Source: an uncultured Bacilli bacterium (GTDB taxonomy: Bacteria; Bacillota_I; Bacilli_A; RF39; UBA660). From it: DNA of 64,000 nucleotides. Shown here in pieces: positions 1 through 7,921 of the stretch. The stretch covers positions 14,681-78,680 of the forward strand of contig CAKPMX010000006.1 in the NCBI GenBank assembly GCA_934168205.1, given 5' to 3'. Each line of letters begins with the position of its first letter. The stretch's first letter is position 1. Both the position numbers and the translations under genes were made by a program. The notes beneath the pieces are model-generated. The model saw nothing but the letters and a program-made list of their open reading frames with translations, was not told where the DNA came from and made no database searches.

Positions 1-470
1 AAATAAATTACATCTTCAGAAGTGAATGTTTTTCTTAAGAAAATAGAATTTCCATGATCATCACTAACTTGAACATTGTAGTAAACCTTTGGCAATAAGA
101 TACTTGTACTTACTTGAAATGTATCAGCAAGATATAAACTTCCATCCAATTCAACAATTAGTGCCTCTCCGTCATCTAAATATTTCTTTATTACCTCATA
201 AAAAAAAGAAGTCGCTTCTTTATTTGGATTCGGTTGAACATTCAAAGTATAATATTCCTTTGAATTATCATCTCTTGATATTTTTCCATTTTTCTTACGA
301 TAAATTTGGATTTCGGACTTAGAAATCGTCTTCGCTATTAAATCAATTGCGTGTTCTATAGCGTGTCTTTTTATTTGAAGTTGCTTTTGCTTTGCCATGA
401 ATAGTGTTTCAATATAATTTTCCAACTGACTTTTATCACTTTTAGCAAACCATCTATCTAATATTTTCAT
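1..470 (-). CDS. Phage portal protein, HK97-type (partial, runs off left edge)
   Basis: An open frame starts at 470 with an AGGAGG-type ribosome site just upstream and stays open to the first base of the window (156 codons). The N-terminal part has the layout of HK97-family portals: a helix with AIDLIAKTISKSEI, a basic linker, an LNVQPNPN segment (the usual LN.PN motif) and a following YLDDGEALIVE stretch (usual GNA/GEA loop). Portals form the dodecameric DNA gateway of the capsid. It follows TerL by 13 bases, the normal order in siphophages. Family assignment is from motif order only; the C-terminal half is not visible. Confidence 0.8.
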   Translation of the reverse strand, partial: MKILDRWFAKSDKSQLENYIETLFMAKQKQLQIKRHAIEHAIDLIAKTISKSEIQIYRKKNGKISRDDNSKEYYTLNVQPNPNKEATSFFYEVIKKYLDDGEALIVELDGSLYLADTFQVSTSILLPKVYYNVQVSDDHGNSIFLRKTFTSEDVIY

Positions 471-483
471 GTTTCACCTCCTC

Positions 484-2163
484 CTAAACATAAACATATT
501 CAATGTTTTCAACTAATAATTCTTCACCACTCAATGCACAAATCATAGCCATGAATGGATCATTTTTTCTCAACTTTTCCTCTACTTTTTCGAAATACAT
601 ATTTCCATCTTTTTTTGTACGTAAACATGTATTATTAATGCTCCATCGCATAATTGCACTATCACCTATATTCAGTTGTCCTCTTTCAAATAAGACTTCC
701 AATTTAGGTGCTACAATAGCAGCGATGGAAGCAGGGTATCGTATCATTCTTATTAATCCATCTTTATTTTCTTTTGTTTCAACAGAAACATTAGATTCTT
801 CAAATGTCTTTTTTATCAGTTGATAACGATAATTGTCCAATATTATTTTCTTAATATCATAATCATTAAAATAACTTAAAGCCCAATTAACGATTATTTT
901 CTCATCAATTGATGGTGTATCTACAACTACAAAATCTTCAAATCCTTTTTGACCAGCATTTTCAAATGGAAATTTAATGTCTTTGAAAAACTTATTAGAT
1001 GAGCATATTACAGTTTTTTGTCTCCAACAAAATTCATCCCCATCTTTAGTCAAAATACCAACAGATGCAAAGTCTCTAAGTGATGCAAAGTCTATTCCTA
1101 TTATTGCTGGTTGTTTTTCTTTTTTCACCATCACTCTAGGAATTTTATTTTTTACGTCACTATAAGATGCTTTCAGTATATTTTCCCAGGATGTTACAAC
1201 AAGATCATCTCTTTCTTGTGGAATATTCATTCTTTTACTCAAGAATTCACTTCGTTTTGAAGGACGTTCTTTTTGTTCCAAATAATCTATCATGATAGCA
1301 TCATATAATTCCGGTAAATATGGAAGTGAAGGATTAGCCTTTTCCCATAACTCAGGATTATCAACTTCTGTTAGATCATCCATCTTACATAGAAATGGAA
1401 AATACCTCAATTTGTTATCTCCTGTTTGAAGAATTTTAGTACATGAGTCTAACAACTCATCGAGTGGTCCGCCTCGCACATCACCATTTGAAGTAATTAT
1501 AAAAATTCTTCCATGTTTTACTTTTCCTAAGCCACCTTGATAAACTTTTATATTTTTATCTGTTAAATAAGCATGATACTCATTAAAGAGTACTAATCCA
1601 CTTTTTTTACCATCTTTTGTAGCAGCATTTGAAGTATTAAATCTAAACCTAGATCTTGTTATTTTATTTACAAAATATTCTTTATTCCAATAAAAATATT
1701 TTTTCATTATATTTTCATTTTTATCTAAAACACTATAAGCAACATCAAATGTGTCATTAGCTTGTCCTTCAGATGTTGCTACTATATCTATGTTATAATT
1801 CTCTACACCATAATATTGCGTGGTTAAAAAATGTAATAATGGAACAATAAAACCATCTTTTCCATTGCCTCTTCCTTCTAAAATAATAAAAGTCCTGAAA
1901 ACAGGAACATCATCTTTGTACATAAAAACAAAAGCATAAAGAAATTTTTGATATGGAAAAAGTGGATAATACCACCTTTCTACAAACTTAATACATTTAC
2001 GATAAGTACTTTCATCAAAGAAAATATCATCCCTTGACAGTGTTGGAATAACAATATTCTCAATTAATAATTTTCTTTCATTATTAAAAACATTAGGTGA
2101 TTTATGGTAATACTCTAAATAATTATCTATTTCCTTACAACAAATCATTTTCATCGCCATCAT
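484..2163 (-). CDS. terL: Phage terminase large subunit
   Basis: A 559-aa packaging motor. The N-terminal ATPase has a Walker A-like ILEGRGNGKDG at about residues 94-104, where Asp replaces the usual Ser/Thr after Lys, and a Walker B-like VLFNEYHAY near residue 195. The C-terminal nuclease has an RNase H-like IIGIDFASLRDFASVG near residue 355, giving the metal-binding acidic residue. It lies between TerS, overlapping it by 29 bases, and the portal. The exact start is ambiguous because several in-frame ATGs follow each other without a clear ribosome site; the longest is given. It cuts concatemeric DNA, presumably at the cos-like region upstream, and pumps it into the prohead. Confidence 0.93.
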   Translation of the reverse strand: MMAMKMICCKEIDNYLEYYHKSPNVFNNERKLLIENIVIPTLSRDDIFFDESTYRKCIKFVERWYYPLFPYQKFLYAFVFMYKDDVPVFRTFIILEGRGNGKDGFIVPLLHFLTTQYYGVENYNIDIVATSEGQANDTFDVAYSVLDKNENIMKKYFYWNKEYFVNKITRSRFRFNTSNAATKDGKKSGLVLFNEYHAYLTDKNIKVYQGGLGKVKHGRIFIITSNGDVRGGPLDELLDSCTKILQTGDNKLRYFPFLCKMDDLTEVDNPELWEKANPSLPYLPELYDAIMIDYLEQKERPSKRSEFLSKRMNIPQERDDLVVTSWENILKASYSDVKNKIPRVMVKKEKQPAIIGIDFASLRDFASVGILTKDGDEFCWRQKTVICSSNKFFKDIKFPFENAGQKGFEDFVVVDTPSIDEKIIVNWALSYFNDYDIKKIILDNYRYQLIKKTFEESNVSVETKENKDGLIRMIRYPASIAAIVAPKLEVLFERGQLNIGDSAIMRWSINNTCLRTKKDGNMYFEKVEEKLRKNDPFMAMICALSGEELLVENIEYVYV

Positions 2164-2554
2164 ATGTATCAGTATTTTCTTTTGTTTTTGGTGGTTGTGG
2201 TGGTATAAATGGCTGGTTTATCCCTAAATCATTAATGATTTTTAACATGATTTGTTCAACTTTTATCAAATTAGTTACAGATTCGTTTGCTTTTTCTTGC
2301 TCTTTACCATTGCCATTTTGAAAAACGTATCTAACACCTTTTTCATATATATCATCTTTTAATCCCTCACGAATAGCAAGCAAACTCAAATATTCATTGA
2401 CTAAATCGTCATAGTATTTTCCAAATTTAGATAAATTATCTAACTGCATGCTGATATCCTCACGAATAGCAATAAAGTCTTTTTCGGACAGTTTTTTAAT
2501 AGTCTTAGGATATTTTTTTATTTTTCCAATTGTTACCTCTTTTGCTTTTTTCAC
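2135..2554 (-). CDS. terS: Phage terminase small subunit, P27-like
   Basis: Small DNA-recognition subunit of the packaging motor. The longest frame opens at 2584, but a strong AGGAGGTGG lies inside it, 9 bases before a GTG at 2554, so the GTG is chosen (139 aa). The N-terminus is basic and is followed by helices with EDISMQLDNLSKFGKYYDDLVNEY, and the C-terminal part has VEQIMLKIINDLGI, as in P27-family small terminases, then a Pro-rich acidic tail. Position between the HNH/cos region and TerL supports the call. Its 3' end overlaps terL, suggesting translational coupling. Confidence 0.8.
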   Translation of the reverse strand: MKKAKEVTIGKIKKYPKTIKKLSEKDFIAIREDISMQLDNLSKFGKYYDDLVNEYLSLLAIREGLKDDIYEKGVRYVFQNGNGKEQEKANESVTNLIKVEQIMLKIINDLGINQPFIPPQPPKTKENTDTYDGDENDLL

Positions 2555-2559
2555 ATTAT

Positions 2560-2683
2560 AACCACCTCCTACCCTTCCACACACGCGTACGCGTGAGGAT
2601 ATTTTTAGTCGTTAACCACACACCCGCTGGCCTTAAAAAATATACAGGCCCAGTTTTTGACCGGGGGTATGGTAAAGAAAAAA
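2560..2683. other. Candidate cos (packaging) region between HNH and terS
   Basis: The gap between the HNH and terS genes is GC-richer than its surroundings. It carries a perfect 14-bp palindrome CACGCGTACGCGTG at 2582-2595, a GGGTGTGTGG-type block and a CCCCCGGTC block near 2661-2670 (minus-strand reading). In HNH-type cos siphophages the cohesive-end site lies exactly here. The exact nick positions cannot be read from this sequence, so the region rather than a site is given. Confidence 0.5.
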
Positions 2684-3049
2684 CTACCATTTTTCTTCTG
2701 TTAAAACTTTTTTTCTTTTTTTAAATTTAAACTTGGCCCTTTCAGATACTATTTCGTGAGCTTCAAATGAAAGAGATACTCCATTATCGACATCAAGACA
2801 AAGTGATGGATCTTCTTTTATCGGAACAATATGATGTGCTGTTGTCGCCCTGACCGGCTTTATTTTTGATGGCTTATGAATTCCATCAGACCATTTACCA
2901 GAAAAGAACTGACACTCATGTTTATCTCTCTCTAATACCTTTTCTCTCCAAATATCATAATCAGTTGAATGATAAAAAGCATCTGTGTTGCCTTTTGCAA
3001 TTTCGACAGGCCAATTATATATCTTTCTTCTTTTTCTTCTTTTTTTCAT
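2684..3049 (-). CDS. HNH endonuclease next to terminase
   Basis: A 121-aa protein with a very basic N-terminus (KKRRKRRK), then DIWREKVLERDKHECQF, then ATTAHHIVPIKED and NGVSLSFEAHEIVSER, giving the His-Asn-His order of HNH nucleases. Many relatives have a second CxxC pair that clamps zinc; here only one Cys is seen near the start of the domain, so structural zinc may be missing. HNH proteins beside TerL are known to assist cos cleavage in several siphophages, and the location just before the cos-like gap and terS fits that job. The ATG at 3049 is preceded by a GGTGATGA ribosome site. Confidence 0.85.
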   Translation of the reverse strand: MKKRRKRRKIYNWPVEIAKGNTDAFYHSTDYDIWREKVLERDKHECQFFSGKWSDGIHKPSKIKPVRATTAHHIVPIKEDPSLCLDVDNGVSLSFEAHEIVSERAKFKFKKRKKVLTEEKW

Positions 3050-3060
3050 TCATCACCAAC

Positions 3061-3085
3061 AAAAAAAGTCAGCAAAGCCGACTTT
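3061..3085 (-). terminator. Intrinsic terminator between late regulator and HNH gene
   Basis: On the minus strand a stem AAGTCGGC/GCTGACTT (one G-U pair, TTT loop) is followed by seven T. It lies after the ArpU-type gene and just before the packaging operon, so it separates early from late transcription. Confidence 0.7.
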
Positions 3086-3172
3086 CATTTTACATTAATT
3101 TCACTATACACATTATATATTATATTTTTCTAAATGAAAATAGTGGTCTTTTCCAACCAATTTCCATTTTTG

Positions 3173-3712
3173 TCAATATCCTAAAAGTTGAAATAAATAA
3201 TCATTTGGAAATAAATATTTTTGAATTTCACGTATTAATCTTTGATTATTGCTACCAATTGTACTTCCAGCGGTTAGTTTACCTTTATTATTTTTTCTTT
3301 TATCAAATATCTCTGCAATTTGATCATATGTCATGTTATCAAAGTAATGTAATTTTATCACATCAAAATATGGATCATCTTTGAATCTATCCAATATTTT
3401 ATCAATAAATTCAATTATCACCTTTGTTTTGAAAATGTGTTTCTGTAAACTTTTTATTGAGTCATTTATTATATCCTCTGTATCTTCACGTTTATGGTTT
3501 ACACTTATTGAAGTTATAGACTTAGATTTTTCTTGGAGACCGAATTGCTTATATTCTTTTATTTGTTCTTGTCTGTCTGTAATTGATTTCTTCAACATTG
3601 GATAATCTCTAAGGATTTGTTCTGTATTTTTATACGTTGAAAAATTATGCTTGATTATGTTTCTTTTTTCTAGTTCATTCAGAACTATTTTTACAACTTC
3701 CTTTTCATTCAT
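3173..3712 (-). CDS. ArpU/RinA-type phage late transcription regulator
   Basis: A 179-aa protein with N-terminal helices and a C-terminal sigma-70 region-4-like helix-turn-helix: DPYFDVIKLHYFDNMTYDQIAEIFD followed by TAGSTIGSNNQRLIREIQKYLF. Proteins of this kind (ArpU, RinA, LtrC-like) activate late packaging and structural operons of Gram-positive phages. It is the last gene before the HNH-terminase block and is separated from it by a terminator, which fits a late-gene activator. A GGAGG-type site precedes the ATG. Confidence 0.75.
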   Translation of the reverse strand: MNEKEVVKIVLNELEKRNIIKHNFSTYKNTEQILRDYPMLKKSITDRQEQIKEYKQFGLQEKSKSITSISVNHKREDTEDIINDSIKSLQKHIFKTKVIIEFIDKILDRFKDDPYFDVIKLHYFDNMTYDQIAEIFDKRKNNKGKLTAGSTIGSNNQRLIREIQKYLFPNDYLFQLLGY

Positions 3713-3729
3713 TAGTTTTACCTCCTTTG

Positions 3730-3909
3730 TTATTTTATTCTTTTAAAAATATACGAATATAAATCTCTGCCAATACATTGCCACTCGCCATGTGGAAATT
3801 TTTGTTCTTTACTTATTGAAAAAAATATAGTTCCCACTGGAAATAAGGTATCATATAATTTTTTATTGATTTTAAAAGAATCTAAATTAGCTTTTCCCAT
3901 TTTACTCAT
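3730..3909 (-). CDS. Small phage protein with tail-collar-like motif
   Basis: A ~59-aa protein overlapping the end of the previous gene. It contains LYDTLFPVGTIFFSIS followed by a GEWQCIG segment, resembling the PVGTIYFS...GGTWERIG motif found at the C-termini of phage baseplate or tail-fibre proteins. Only this motif region is present, so it is either a stand-alone mini-protein or a relic of a larger structural gene. The start is uncertain: ATG at 3909 or 3900. Confidence 0.5.
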   Translation of the reverse strand: MSKMGKANLDSFKINKKLYDTLFPVGTIFFSISKEQKFPHGEWQCIGRDLYSYIFKRIK

Positions 3910-4249
3910 CAACCTTATATTCCATTTGTTCCATTTGTTCTAGTTCTGAAAGAACTTTATTAAATATTTCATCATCTATATTTAAAATTCTTTTTATCTC
4001 GAAATATGCTTTTATATTGGTTGTTTCGTAGTTTAAACAAGTTGCTAGCATATTATCCTTAGTTACACTGTTTACTTTATAATATTCATTTGTAGAATGA
4101 TAACCAGCCATAAAAACACTCCGCATAAGTAAAGTATCTTTACGACTTTTATTCACTCTTTCTTTATAACCATTTATTATCTCAAAAATATCCAAAATAT
4201 CTTCTTTAGGTAATTGAAATAAATTTTTTAATACTTCTTCTTTATTCAT
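3902..4249 (-). CDS. Hypothetical phage protein
   Basis: A 115-aa mostly helical protein with no family I recognise. Its C-terminus is Glu/Met-rich (LSELEQMEQMEYK). It starts after a GGGGTAAATAAAG site and overlaps the next gene by a few bases, so it belongs to the same transcript as the surrounding small genes. Confidence 0.6.
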   Translation of the reverse strand: MNKEEVLKNLFQLPKEDILDIFEIINGYKERVNKSRKDTLLMRSVFMAGYHSTNEYYKVNSVTKDNMLATCLNYETTNIKAYFEIKRILNIDDEIFNKVLSELEQMEQMEYKVDE

Positions 4250-4293
4250 CTTTATTTACCCCTAACATACATTCCAACTTCTAATTTCATTAT

Positions 4294-4542
4294 TTACCTC
4301 CAACATTCTCGTATAATCTGTTTTATATTTTCATCAACATTTTCATAAATTCTTTCAAGTATATCTCTTTCTTGTGTATATATTTTTTTATTTTTAACAT
4401 CATTTAAAGCTTCAATATAACCTTTTAAACGATAAATTTCATTATTCCTTTTAACATCGTTCATAGTAGTTATATAATTAAAATCATTAAGTTTTTTTAA
4501 TCGCTCTTTTTTTCTATGAATAATACTATGTATGTCTTCCAT
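4294..4542 (-). CDS. Hypothetical phage protein
   Basis: An 82-aa helical, charged protein (HRKKERLKKLNDFN...) with no recognised family. AGGAGATGATAAATA precedes the ATG. It sits 6 bases after its upstream neighbour in the small-gene block. Confidence 0.6.
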   Translation of the reverse strand: MEDIHSIIHRKKERLKKLNDFNYITTMNDVKRNNEIYRLKGYIEALNDVKNKKIYTQERDILERIYENVDENIKQIIRECWR

Positions 4543-4548
4543 TATTTA

Positions 4549-4743
4549 TCATCTCCTATTATTTTTATCTTGTTGAATTAATTTATAAATGTATTCAACT
4601 ACTTCAATAAGTATTCTTTGACCTTGACAATGGAACTTAAAAGTATCATATAATTGTTCTTTAGTTATTTTGGAATAATCAGTATGATAATCTATTGTTG
4701 TTTTTGTATATTCGTTATAAAGTTTATTGCTTATTATTTTCAT
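4549..4743 (-). CDS. Hypothetical phage protein
   Basis: A 64-aa protein with a Tyr/Thr-rich N-terminal half and a C-terminal helix (RILIEVVEYIYKLIQQ). A TAGGAGAATAGAT site precedes the ATG, and the spacing to both neighbours is under 8 bases. Function unknown. Confidence 0.6.
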   Translation of the reverse strand: MKIISNKLYNEYTKTTIDYHTDYSKITKEQLYDTFKFHCQGQRILIEVVEYIYKLIQQDKNNRR

Positions 4744-4745
4744 AT

Positions 4746-5114
4746 CTATTCTCCTATTATACTTCTGTATTTTTGTAAACTTTTTTTATATGCTTTCATT
4801 TCTTTGTTGGAATTGAACAGTAAATCAGAAACAGCTTCGCAACTATGTATTTCATCTTCTAAATACTTTATAAACTCTTTTTGTTGAGTTTCTTCTAATG
4901 CTTTTTTATAATTCAACATAGGTTCACTTGCTTGTAATAAAATTATTTTTTCATTTGCATCTTCAAGTTGTTTCTTTAATTCTTTATTTTCCTCAAGTAA
5001 TTTCTCTTGGTCAATAAGCAACACTTGAAATATTTCCACAGGTATTACATAGATTCCACCTTTTTGACGGTATCGTTCATAAAATTCTCTATCAAATAGC
5101 TCTTTAACATCCAT
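4746..5114 (-). CDS. Coiled-coil phage protein
   Basis: A 122-aa protein. After an N-terminal YVIPVEIFQVLLI segment, residues about 33-62 form a predicted coiled coil (EKLLEENKELKKQLEDANEK), followed by more amphipathic helices. No enzymatic motif is seen. It abuts the next gene at 5115 and is probably co-translated with it. Confidence 0.6.
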   Translation of the reverse strand: MDVKELFDREFYERYRQKGGIYVIPVEIFQVLLIDQEKLLEENKELKKQLEDANEKIILLQASEPMLNYKKALEETQQKEFIKYLEDEIHSCEAVSDLLFNSNKEMKAYKKSLQKYRSIIGE

Positions 5115-5309
5115 TTATTCTTCCTCAACTTTCTCTAACAGCCTATCAAATTCTTCATCTCTTTCTTTTTGGCTATCAAAAGATATATCAATTTCTTTTT
5201 CAGTTGTTAGTTTGACAGATATATAATACACCCCAGTAAAATTATTTTTAAATAAATATATATACGAAATGAGCTTTTTATTAAAAACAAAATTTCCAAT
5301 CTTCAACAT
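5115..5309 (-). CDS. Hypothetical phage protein
   Basis: A 64-aa protein with a beta-rich N-terminal part (LKIGNFVFNKKLISYIYLF) and an acidic helical tail (KERDEEFDRLLEKVEEE). The frame opens with GTG directly before ATG; the ATG at 5309 is chosen because AGAGGTG lies 6 bases before it. No family recognised. Confidence 0.6.
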   Translation of the reverse strand: MLKIGNFVFNKKLISYIYLFKNNFTGVYYISVKLTTEKEIDISFDSQKERDEEFDRLLEKVEEE

Positions 5310-5320
5310 CACTTACACCT

Positions 5321-5578
5321 CTAATCTATATCTCTTTTGTTTAGCCATTTATAAAATTTATCTAAATCTTCTTTTGTTTCAATTCTAAAGGATTTATCTT
5401 TTCCACAATGTCTGGTTTTCAAATAAAATATAATTCCGTCTCTAGTATCTAAAGTAAACCATAGTCTAAAATCTAAATATTTAGGCATTTTTCTTTTTTC
5501 TAGAAGTGCTGAACATTGTTTCCAAGAATTGTGTTCCATTACATAATCAATTAAATCTTTTAAATCTTGACTATTCAT
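5321..5578 (-). CDS. Hypothetical phage protein
   Basis: An 85-aa basic protein. An AAGGAGATAATAGCA site precedes the ATG, which overlaps the 3' end of the upstream gene by 8 bases. The core alternates beta (DFRLWFTLDTRDGIIFYL) and helix (ETKEDLDKFYKWLNK). Function unknown. Confidence 0.6.
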   Translation of the reverse strand: MNSQDLKDLIDYVMEHNSWKQCSALLEKRKMPKYLDFRLWFTLDTRDGIIFYLKTRHCGKDKSFRIETKEDLDKFYKWLNKRDID

Positions 5579-5774
5579 TGCTATTATCTCCTTGTTCTAG
5601 TTCAATCATAAAGCTATAGATTTGTTTATAATAACGTTGCGGCTCCCTTACTACTTCACTATCTACAATTATTTTTTTTATATATTCTTTCAACCTATTC
5701 CATCTAGTATCTAAATCAACCAATTCGGAAATTTTTTCCTCTATGACATCTTCTTTTCTATTGCAACTTCTCAT
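5571..5774 (-). CDS. Hypothetical phage protein
   Basis: A 67-aa charged helical protein; its 3' end overlaps the next gene. The ribosome site before the ATG is weak (AAGAAAG at a long distance), so the start is less certain. No family recognised. Confidence 0.5.
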   Translation of the reverse strand: MRSCNRKEDVIEEKISELVDLDTRWNRLKEYIKKIIVDSEVVREPQRYYKQIYSFMIELEQGDNSNE

Positions 5775-5805
5775 TAAGTATTTGATTCTTTCTTGTTGTG
5801 ACTTA

Positions 5806-5931
5806 TTATCTTTTTGGAGTTGCTTTTATATAATCAACTAAATTTCTTGATTCATCAGGTTCAATAATAAAATCGAAAAAGCCATTACACAACTCCAAAT
5901 CTTTCAAAAGTTTCTTTATCGTTTTATTCAT
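5806..5931 (-). CDS. Small phage protein (41 aa)
   Basis: A short frame that begins MNKTIKKLLKDLEL and ends TPKR. AGAAAGGAAAAATAATA precedes the ATG at 5931. It fills the gap between two phage genes on the same strand with matching codon use. Function unknown. Confidence 0.5.
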   Translation of the reverse strand: MNKTIKKLLKDLELCNGFFDFIIEPDESRNLVDYIKATPKR

Positions 5932-5948
5932 TATTATTTTTCCTTTCT

Positions 5949-6275
5949 TTAAAATAGTTCAAGTTGTTCATTTACTTTTACCAATCCGAATGTATTTTGC
6001 ATTAACCAGTCAATACTTTCTATTCCTTCATAAATCAAACTTCCACCACAACCTGTATGATCTTTTTTTTCTTGGCTGTGGTAAATAAGTAACTTACCTG
6101 GTGCATATCCCCACTTTGGGCAAATATCAAAATGGAAAGAACAATAAGGATGATTTAATTTTTTATTGGTAAAACATATTTGCTCTAAATTATCCCATGA
6201 TAGATTAATTAATGGGTTAATAGAATAAACATTTTTAATGTATCTAGCAATTTCATAAATATCAACATTTTGCAT
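5949..6275 (-). CDS. Hypothetical phage protein
   Basis: A 108-aa protein. The frame opens earlier, but a GGGAGAAG site lies just before the ATG at 6275, which is chosen. Conserved-looking features are an aromatic-rich core (HPYCSFHFDICPKWGY), a CGGSLIYEGIESIDWL segment and a Leu-rich C-terminus. The Cys/His content could indicate metal binding, but no motif is clear. Function unknown. Confidence 0.6.
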   Translation of the reverse strand: MQNVDIYEIARYIKNVYSINPLINLSWDNLEQICFTNKKLNHPYCSFHFDICPKWGYAPGKLLIYHSQEKKDHTGCGGSLIYEGIESIDWLMQNTFGLVKVNEQLELF

Positions 6276-6290
6276 ACTAACTTCTCCCAA

Positions 6291-6470
6291 ATCTTATCTA
6301 TATGAACTTAACAAAATGGAATAATTCTATTAAGTTCAATTATTCTATACTTTTTTTTATTTTTTTCTTTGCAGTCTATAATTTTTAGCAATCATAAAAA
6401 CCATAACTTTTTTAGTTGAACTTACTTTTTTTCATTTTATTAATGATATATATTAAAAAAATATTTTTTA
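6291..6470. promoter_or_regulatory. AT-rich gap with nested inverted repeats
   Basis: A 180-base gap with GAACTTAA at 6304-6311 and its inverted copy TTAAGTTC at 6330-6337. It also holds GAATAATT and AATTATTC arms around the second copy, and a further GAACTTA near 6418. No gene is seen. It may be an operator or a transcription end; the evidence does not separate these. Confidence 0.3.
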
Positions 6471-6962
6471 CTAATTTAAAGATAATTCATTCTGCAATTT
6501 ATATCCTTCTAATTCCCATATTTTATCTTCTAACTTTTTCATACATATTTGTTCACCAATAGACATATTGAAGTTTTTAGGATCCACACAGCTTGAACTT
6601 TCAACAACTACAAAACCATTTGGTAAAGTTGCTTTTAAAATAGTTGTCTTATCTCCATATTTTTCAACTGATATTAGTGTCTGAGATAATATATTATCTA
6701 TATCTTCTTTTTTTACTGAATCATTAACCTGTGTAGTAGTACTATCCTCATCAATTTTAATAAGATCTGGTGTCAATACTAGAATTTCCTCATCTAAAAC
6801 TTTTTCAAGTATATATTTGTAGCCAAGACAATCATCAGTTTGCACAAAAATTAAGTCCTTATTTTTATATTCAAGTACTTCATCCCTGAAAACAAACTTA
6901 AAACCTTCCTCTAATCTTTGTTCATGAACAAAGAATAATAAATTTATTATTTTAATCTTCAT
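6471..6962 (-). CDS. Phage gp49/gp66-like protein
   Basis: A 163-aa protein. A strong AGGAGGAAAATTAAA places the start at ATG 6962, inside the longest frame. The C-terminal ~70 residues match the gp49/66 phage family pattern: ILKATLPNGFVVVESSSCVDP, then NFNMSIGEQICMKKLEDKIWELEGYKLQ. This family is widespread in early or middle regions of Gram-positive phages; its function is unknown. The N-terminal half is specific to this phage. It lies 13 bases after the short recombinase gene. Confidence 0.75.
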   Translation of the reverse strand: MKIKIINLLFFVHEQRLEEGFKFVFRDEVLEYKNKDLIFVQTDDCLGYKYILEKVLDEEILVLTPDLIKIDEDSTTTQVNDSVKKEDIDNILSQTLISVEKYGDKTTILKATLPNGFVVVESSSCVDPKNFNMSIGEQICMKKLEDKIWELEGYKLQNELSLN

Positions 6963-6975
6963 TTTAATTTTCCTC

Positions 6976-7593
6976 CTATAAATAAAAATTTTTTCGAGCA
7001 TTTAGTTGATCTTCGTCATCCCAACAAATATAGATTAATGTGATTTGTGGCGAAGCATGATTCAACATTTTTTGTAGTGTTATCAAGTCTTTCGTTTCTT
7101 CATAAAACGTTCTTGCAAAACATTTTCTTAACGAATGGCAACCAACCAAATATTTAATTCCTAACTCATCTGAATATTTTTTTATTCGCATCCAAGCATT
7201 AGTTGTTGAGATTGGCTTATTAATACCAATTCTTGACTTAAACAAAAATTCATCGTCATAAAGATTATTTCTTTGAATATATTCAAGTACATCTCTATGC
7301 AATTTTTGATTTAGCTCCCAATATTGTTCTTTATTGGTTTTATCCTCACGAATATACATAATTCCTTTTTTCAAATTATCGTTGACTGATAATTTTAATA
7401 AGTCAGATATTCTAAAGGCTGTATTTAATCCTAGTTTAATCATCAACCAGTCACGATCATAAATAAATTTTTGACTTGATGATAATTCAGTATCTCTTTT
7501 TTTTTGAAGCATAATCATCATATTTATTACATCTTCCTTTTTAAAAGGGCGAACTGATGATCTGCCATATTTTACAGGAAAATACTTTGACAT
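6976..7593 (-). CDS. Short tyrosine recombinase (XerD-like), second in the prophage
   Basis: A 205-aa protein that is essentially only a catalytic domain. Catalytic residues in order: Arg in NTAFRISDLL, basic residues in REDKTNKEQYWELN, His-x-x-Arg in GCHSLRKCFAR, His in MLNHASPQ, and the nucleophile Tyr in TLIYICWDDEDQL. The core-binding domain of full-length integrases is missing. The start is ATG 7593 after AAGGAAGGAGAATAAT. Such short recombinases occur in lytic operons of Gram-positive phages apart from the integrase; their role (dimer resolution, genome circularisation or regulation) is not established. Confidence 0.85.
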   Translation of the reverse strand: MSKYFPVKYGRSSVRPFKKEDVINMMIMLQKKRDTELSSSQKFIYDRDWLMIKLGLNTAFRISDLLKLSVNDNLKKGIMYIREDKTNKEQYWELNQKLHRDVLEYIQRNNLYDDEFLFKSRIGINKPISTTNAWMRIKKYSDELGIKYLVGCHSLRKCFARTFYEETKDLITLQKMLNHASPQITLIYICWDDEDQLNARKNFYL

Positions 7594-7594
7594 A

Positions 7595-7768
7595 TTATTC
7601 TCCTTCCTTTTCAATTTTTCTTATACAAATAGTCCACTTTGATAATTCAGTATCTTTAGCACATTCATCTTTCAACAAAATAGAAGTGAGCAATGCAATA
7701 AGTATTAACATTGATGAGGCTGCTACACAAAGTGCAACTATTACGACAGTTTCTTCCTTTTTATTCAT
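7595..7768 (-). CDS. Small membrane protein (57 aa)
   Basis: A short frame starting MNKKEETVVIVALCVAASSM with one clear transmembrane segment (about residues 7-32) and a charged C-terminus with two Cys. It ends 1 base before the recombinase start and carries that gene's ribosome site in its last codons. Its own ribosome site is weak, so confidence is limited. No family recognised. Confidence 0.4.
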   Translation of the reverse strand: MNKKEETVVIVALCVAASSMLILIALLTSILLKDECAKDTELSKWTICIRKIEKEGE

Positions 7769-7793
7769 AATTTTTTTGCAAAATAATTAATTA

Positions 7794-7832
7794 ATGATCA
7801 ATCAAACTCATAGTCTCAAACTCATTGATCAT
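7794..7832. repeat. Inverted repeat with internal direct repeats
   Basis: ATGATCAAT at 7794-7802 is matched by ATTGATCAT at 7824-7832. The loop holds the start of two direct copies of TCAAACTCAT (7802-7811 and 7817-7826, 15-base period). It lies in the only sizeable gap of the middle operon and may be a protein-binding site. Confidence 0.4.
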
Positions 7833-7921
7833 ACGTAAAAAATAAAGAAAGGAGTGTGAGGTGCAACTCTGGGTCGTTAACTACGAATACTATGACTATT
7901 TTTACATAATTTTTTAATTAA

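Noticed and set aside
89..322. Plus-strand frame of 77 codons near the left edge
   Set aside because: It is the shadow of the portal gene on the other strand, which has a ribosome site, family motifs and operon context.
484..2163. Walker A of TerL reads GRGNGKD instead of GKS/T
   Set aside because: I recall the same GKD variant in other Gram-positive phage terminases, so it is not a sign of inactivation.
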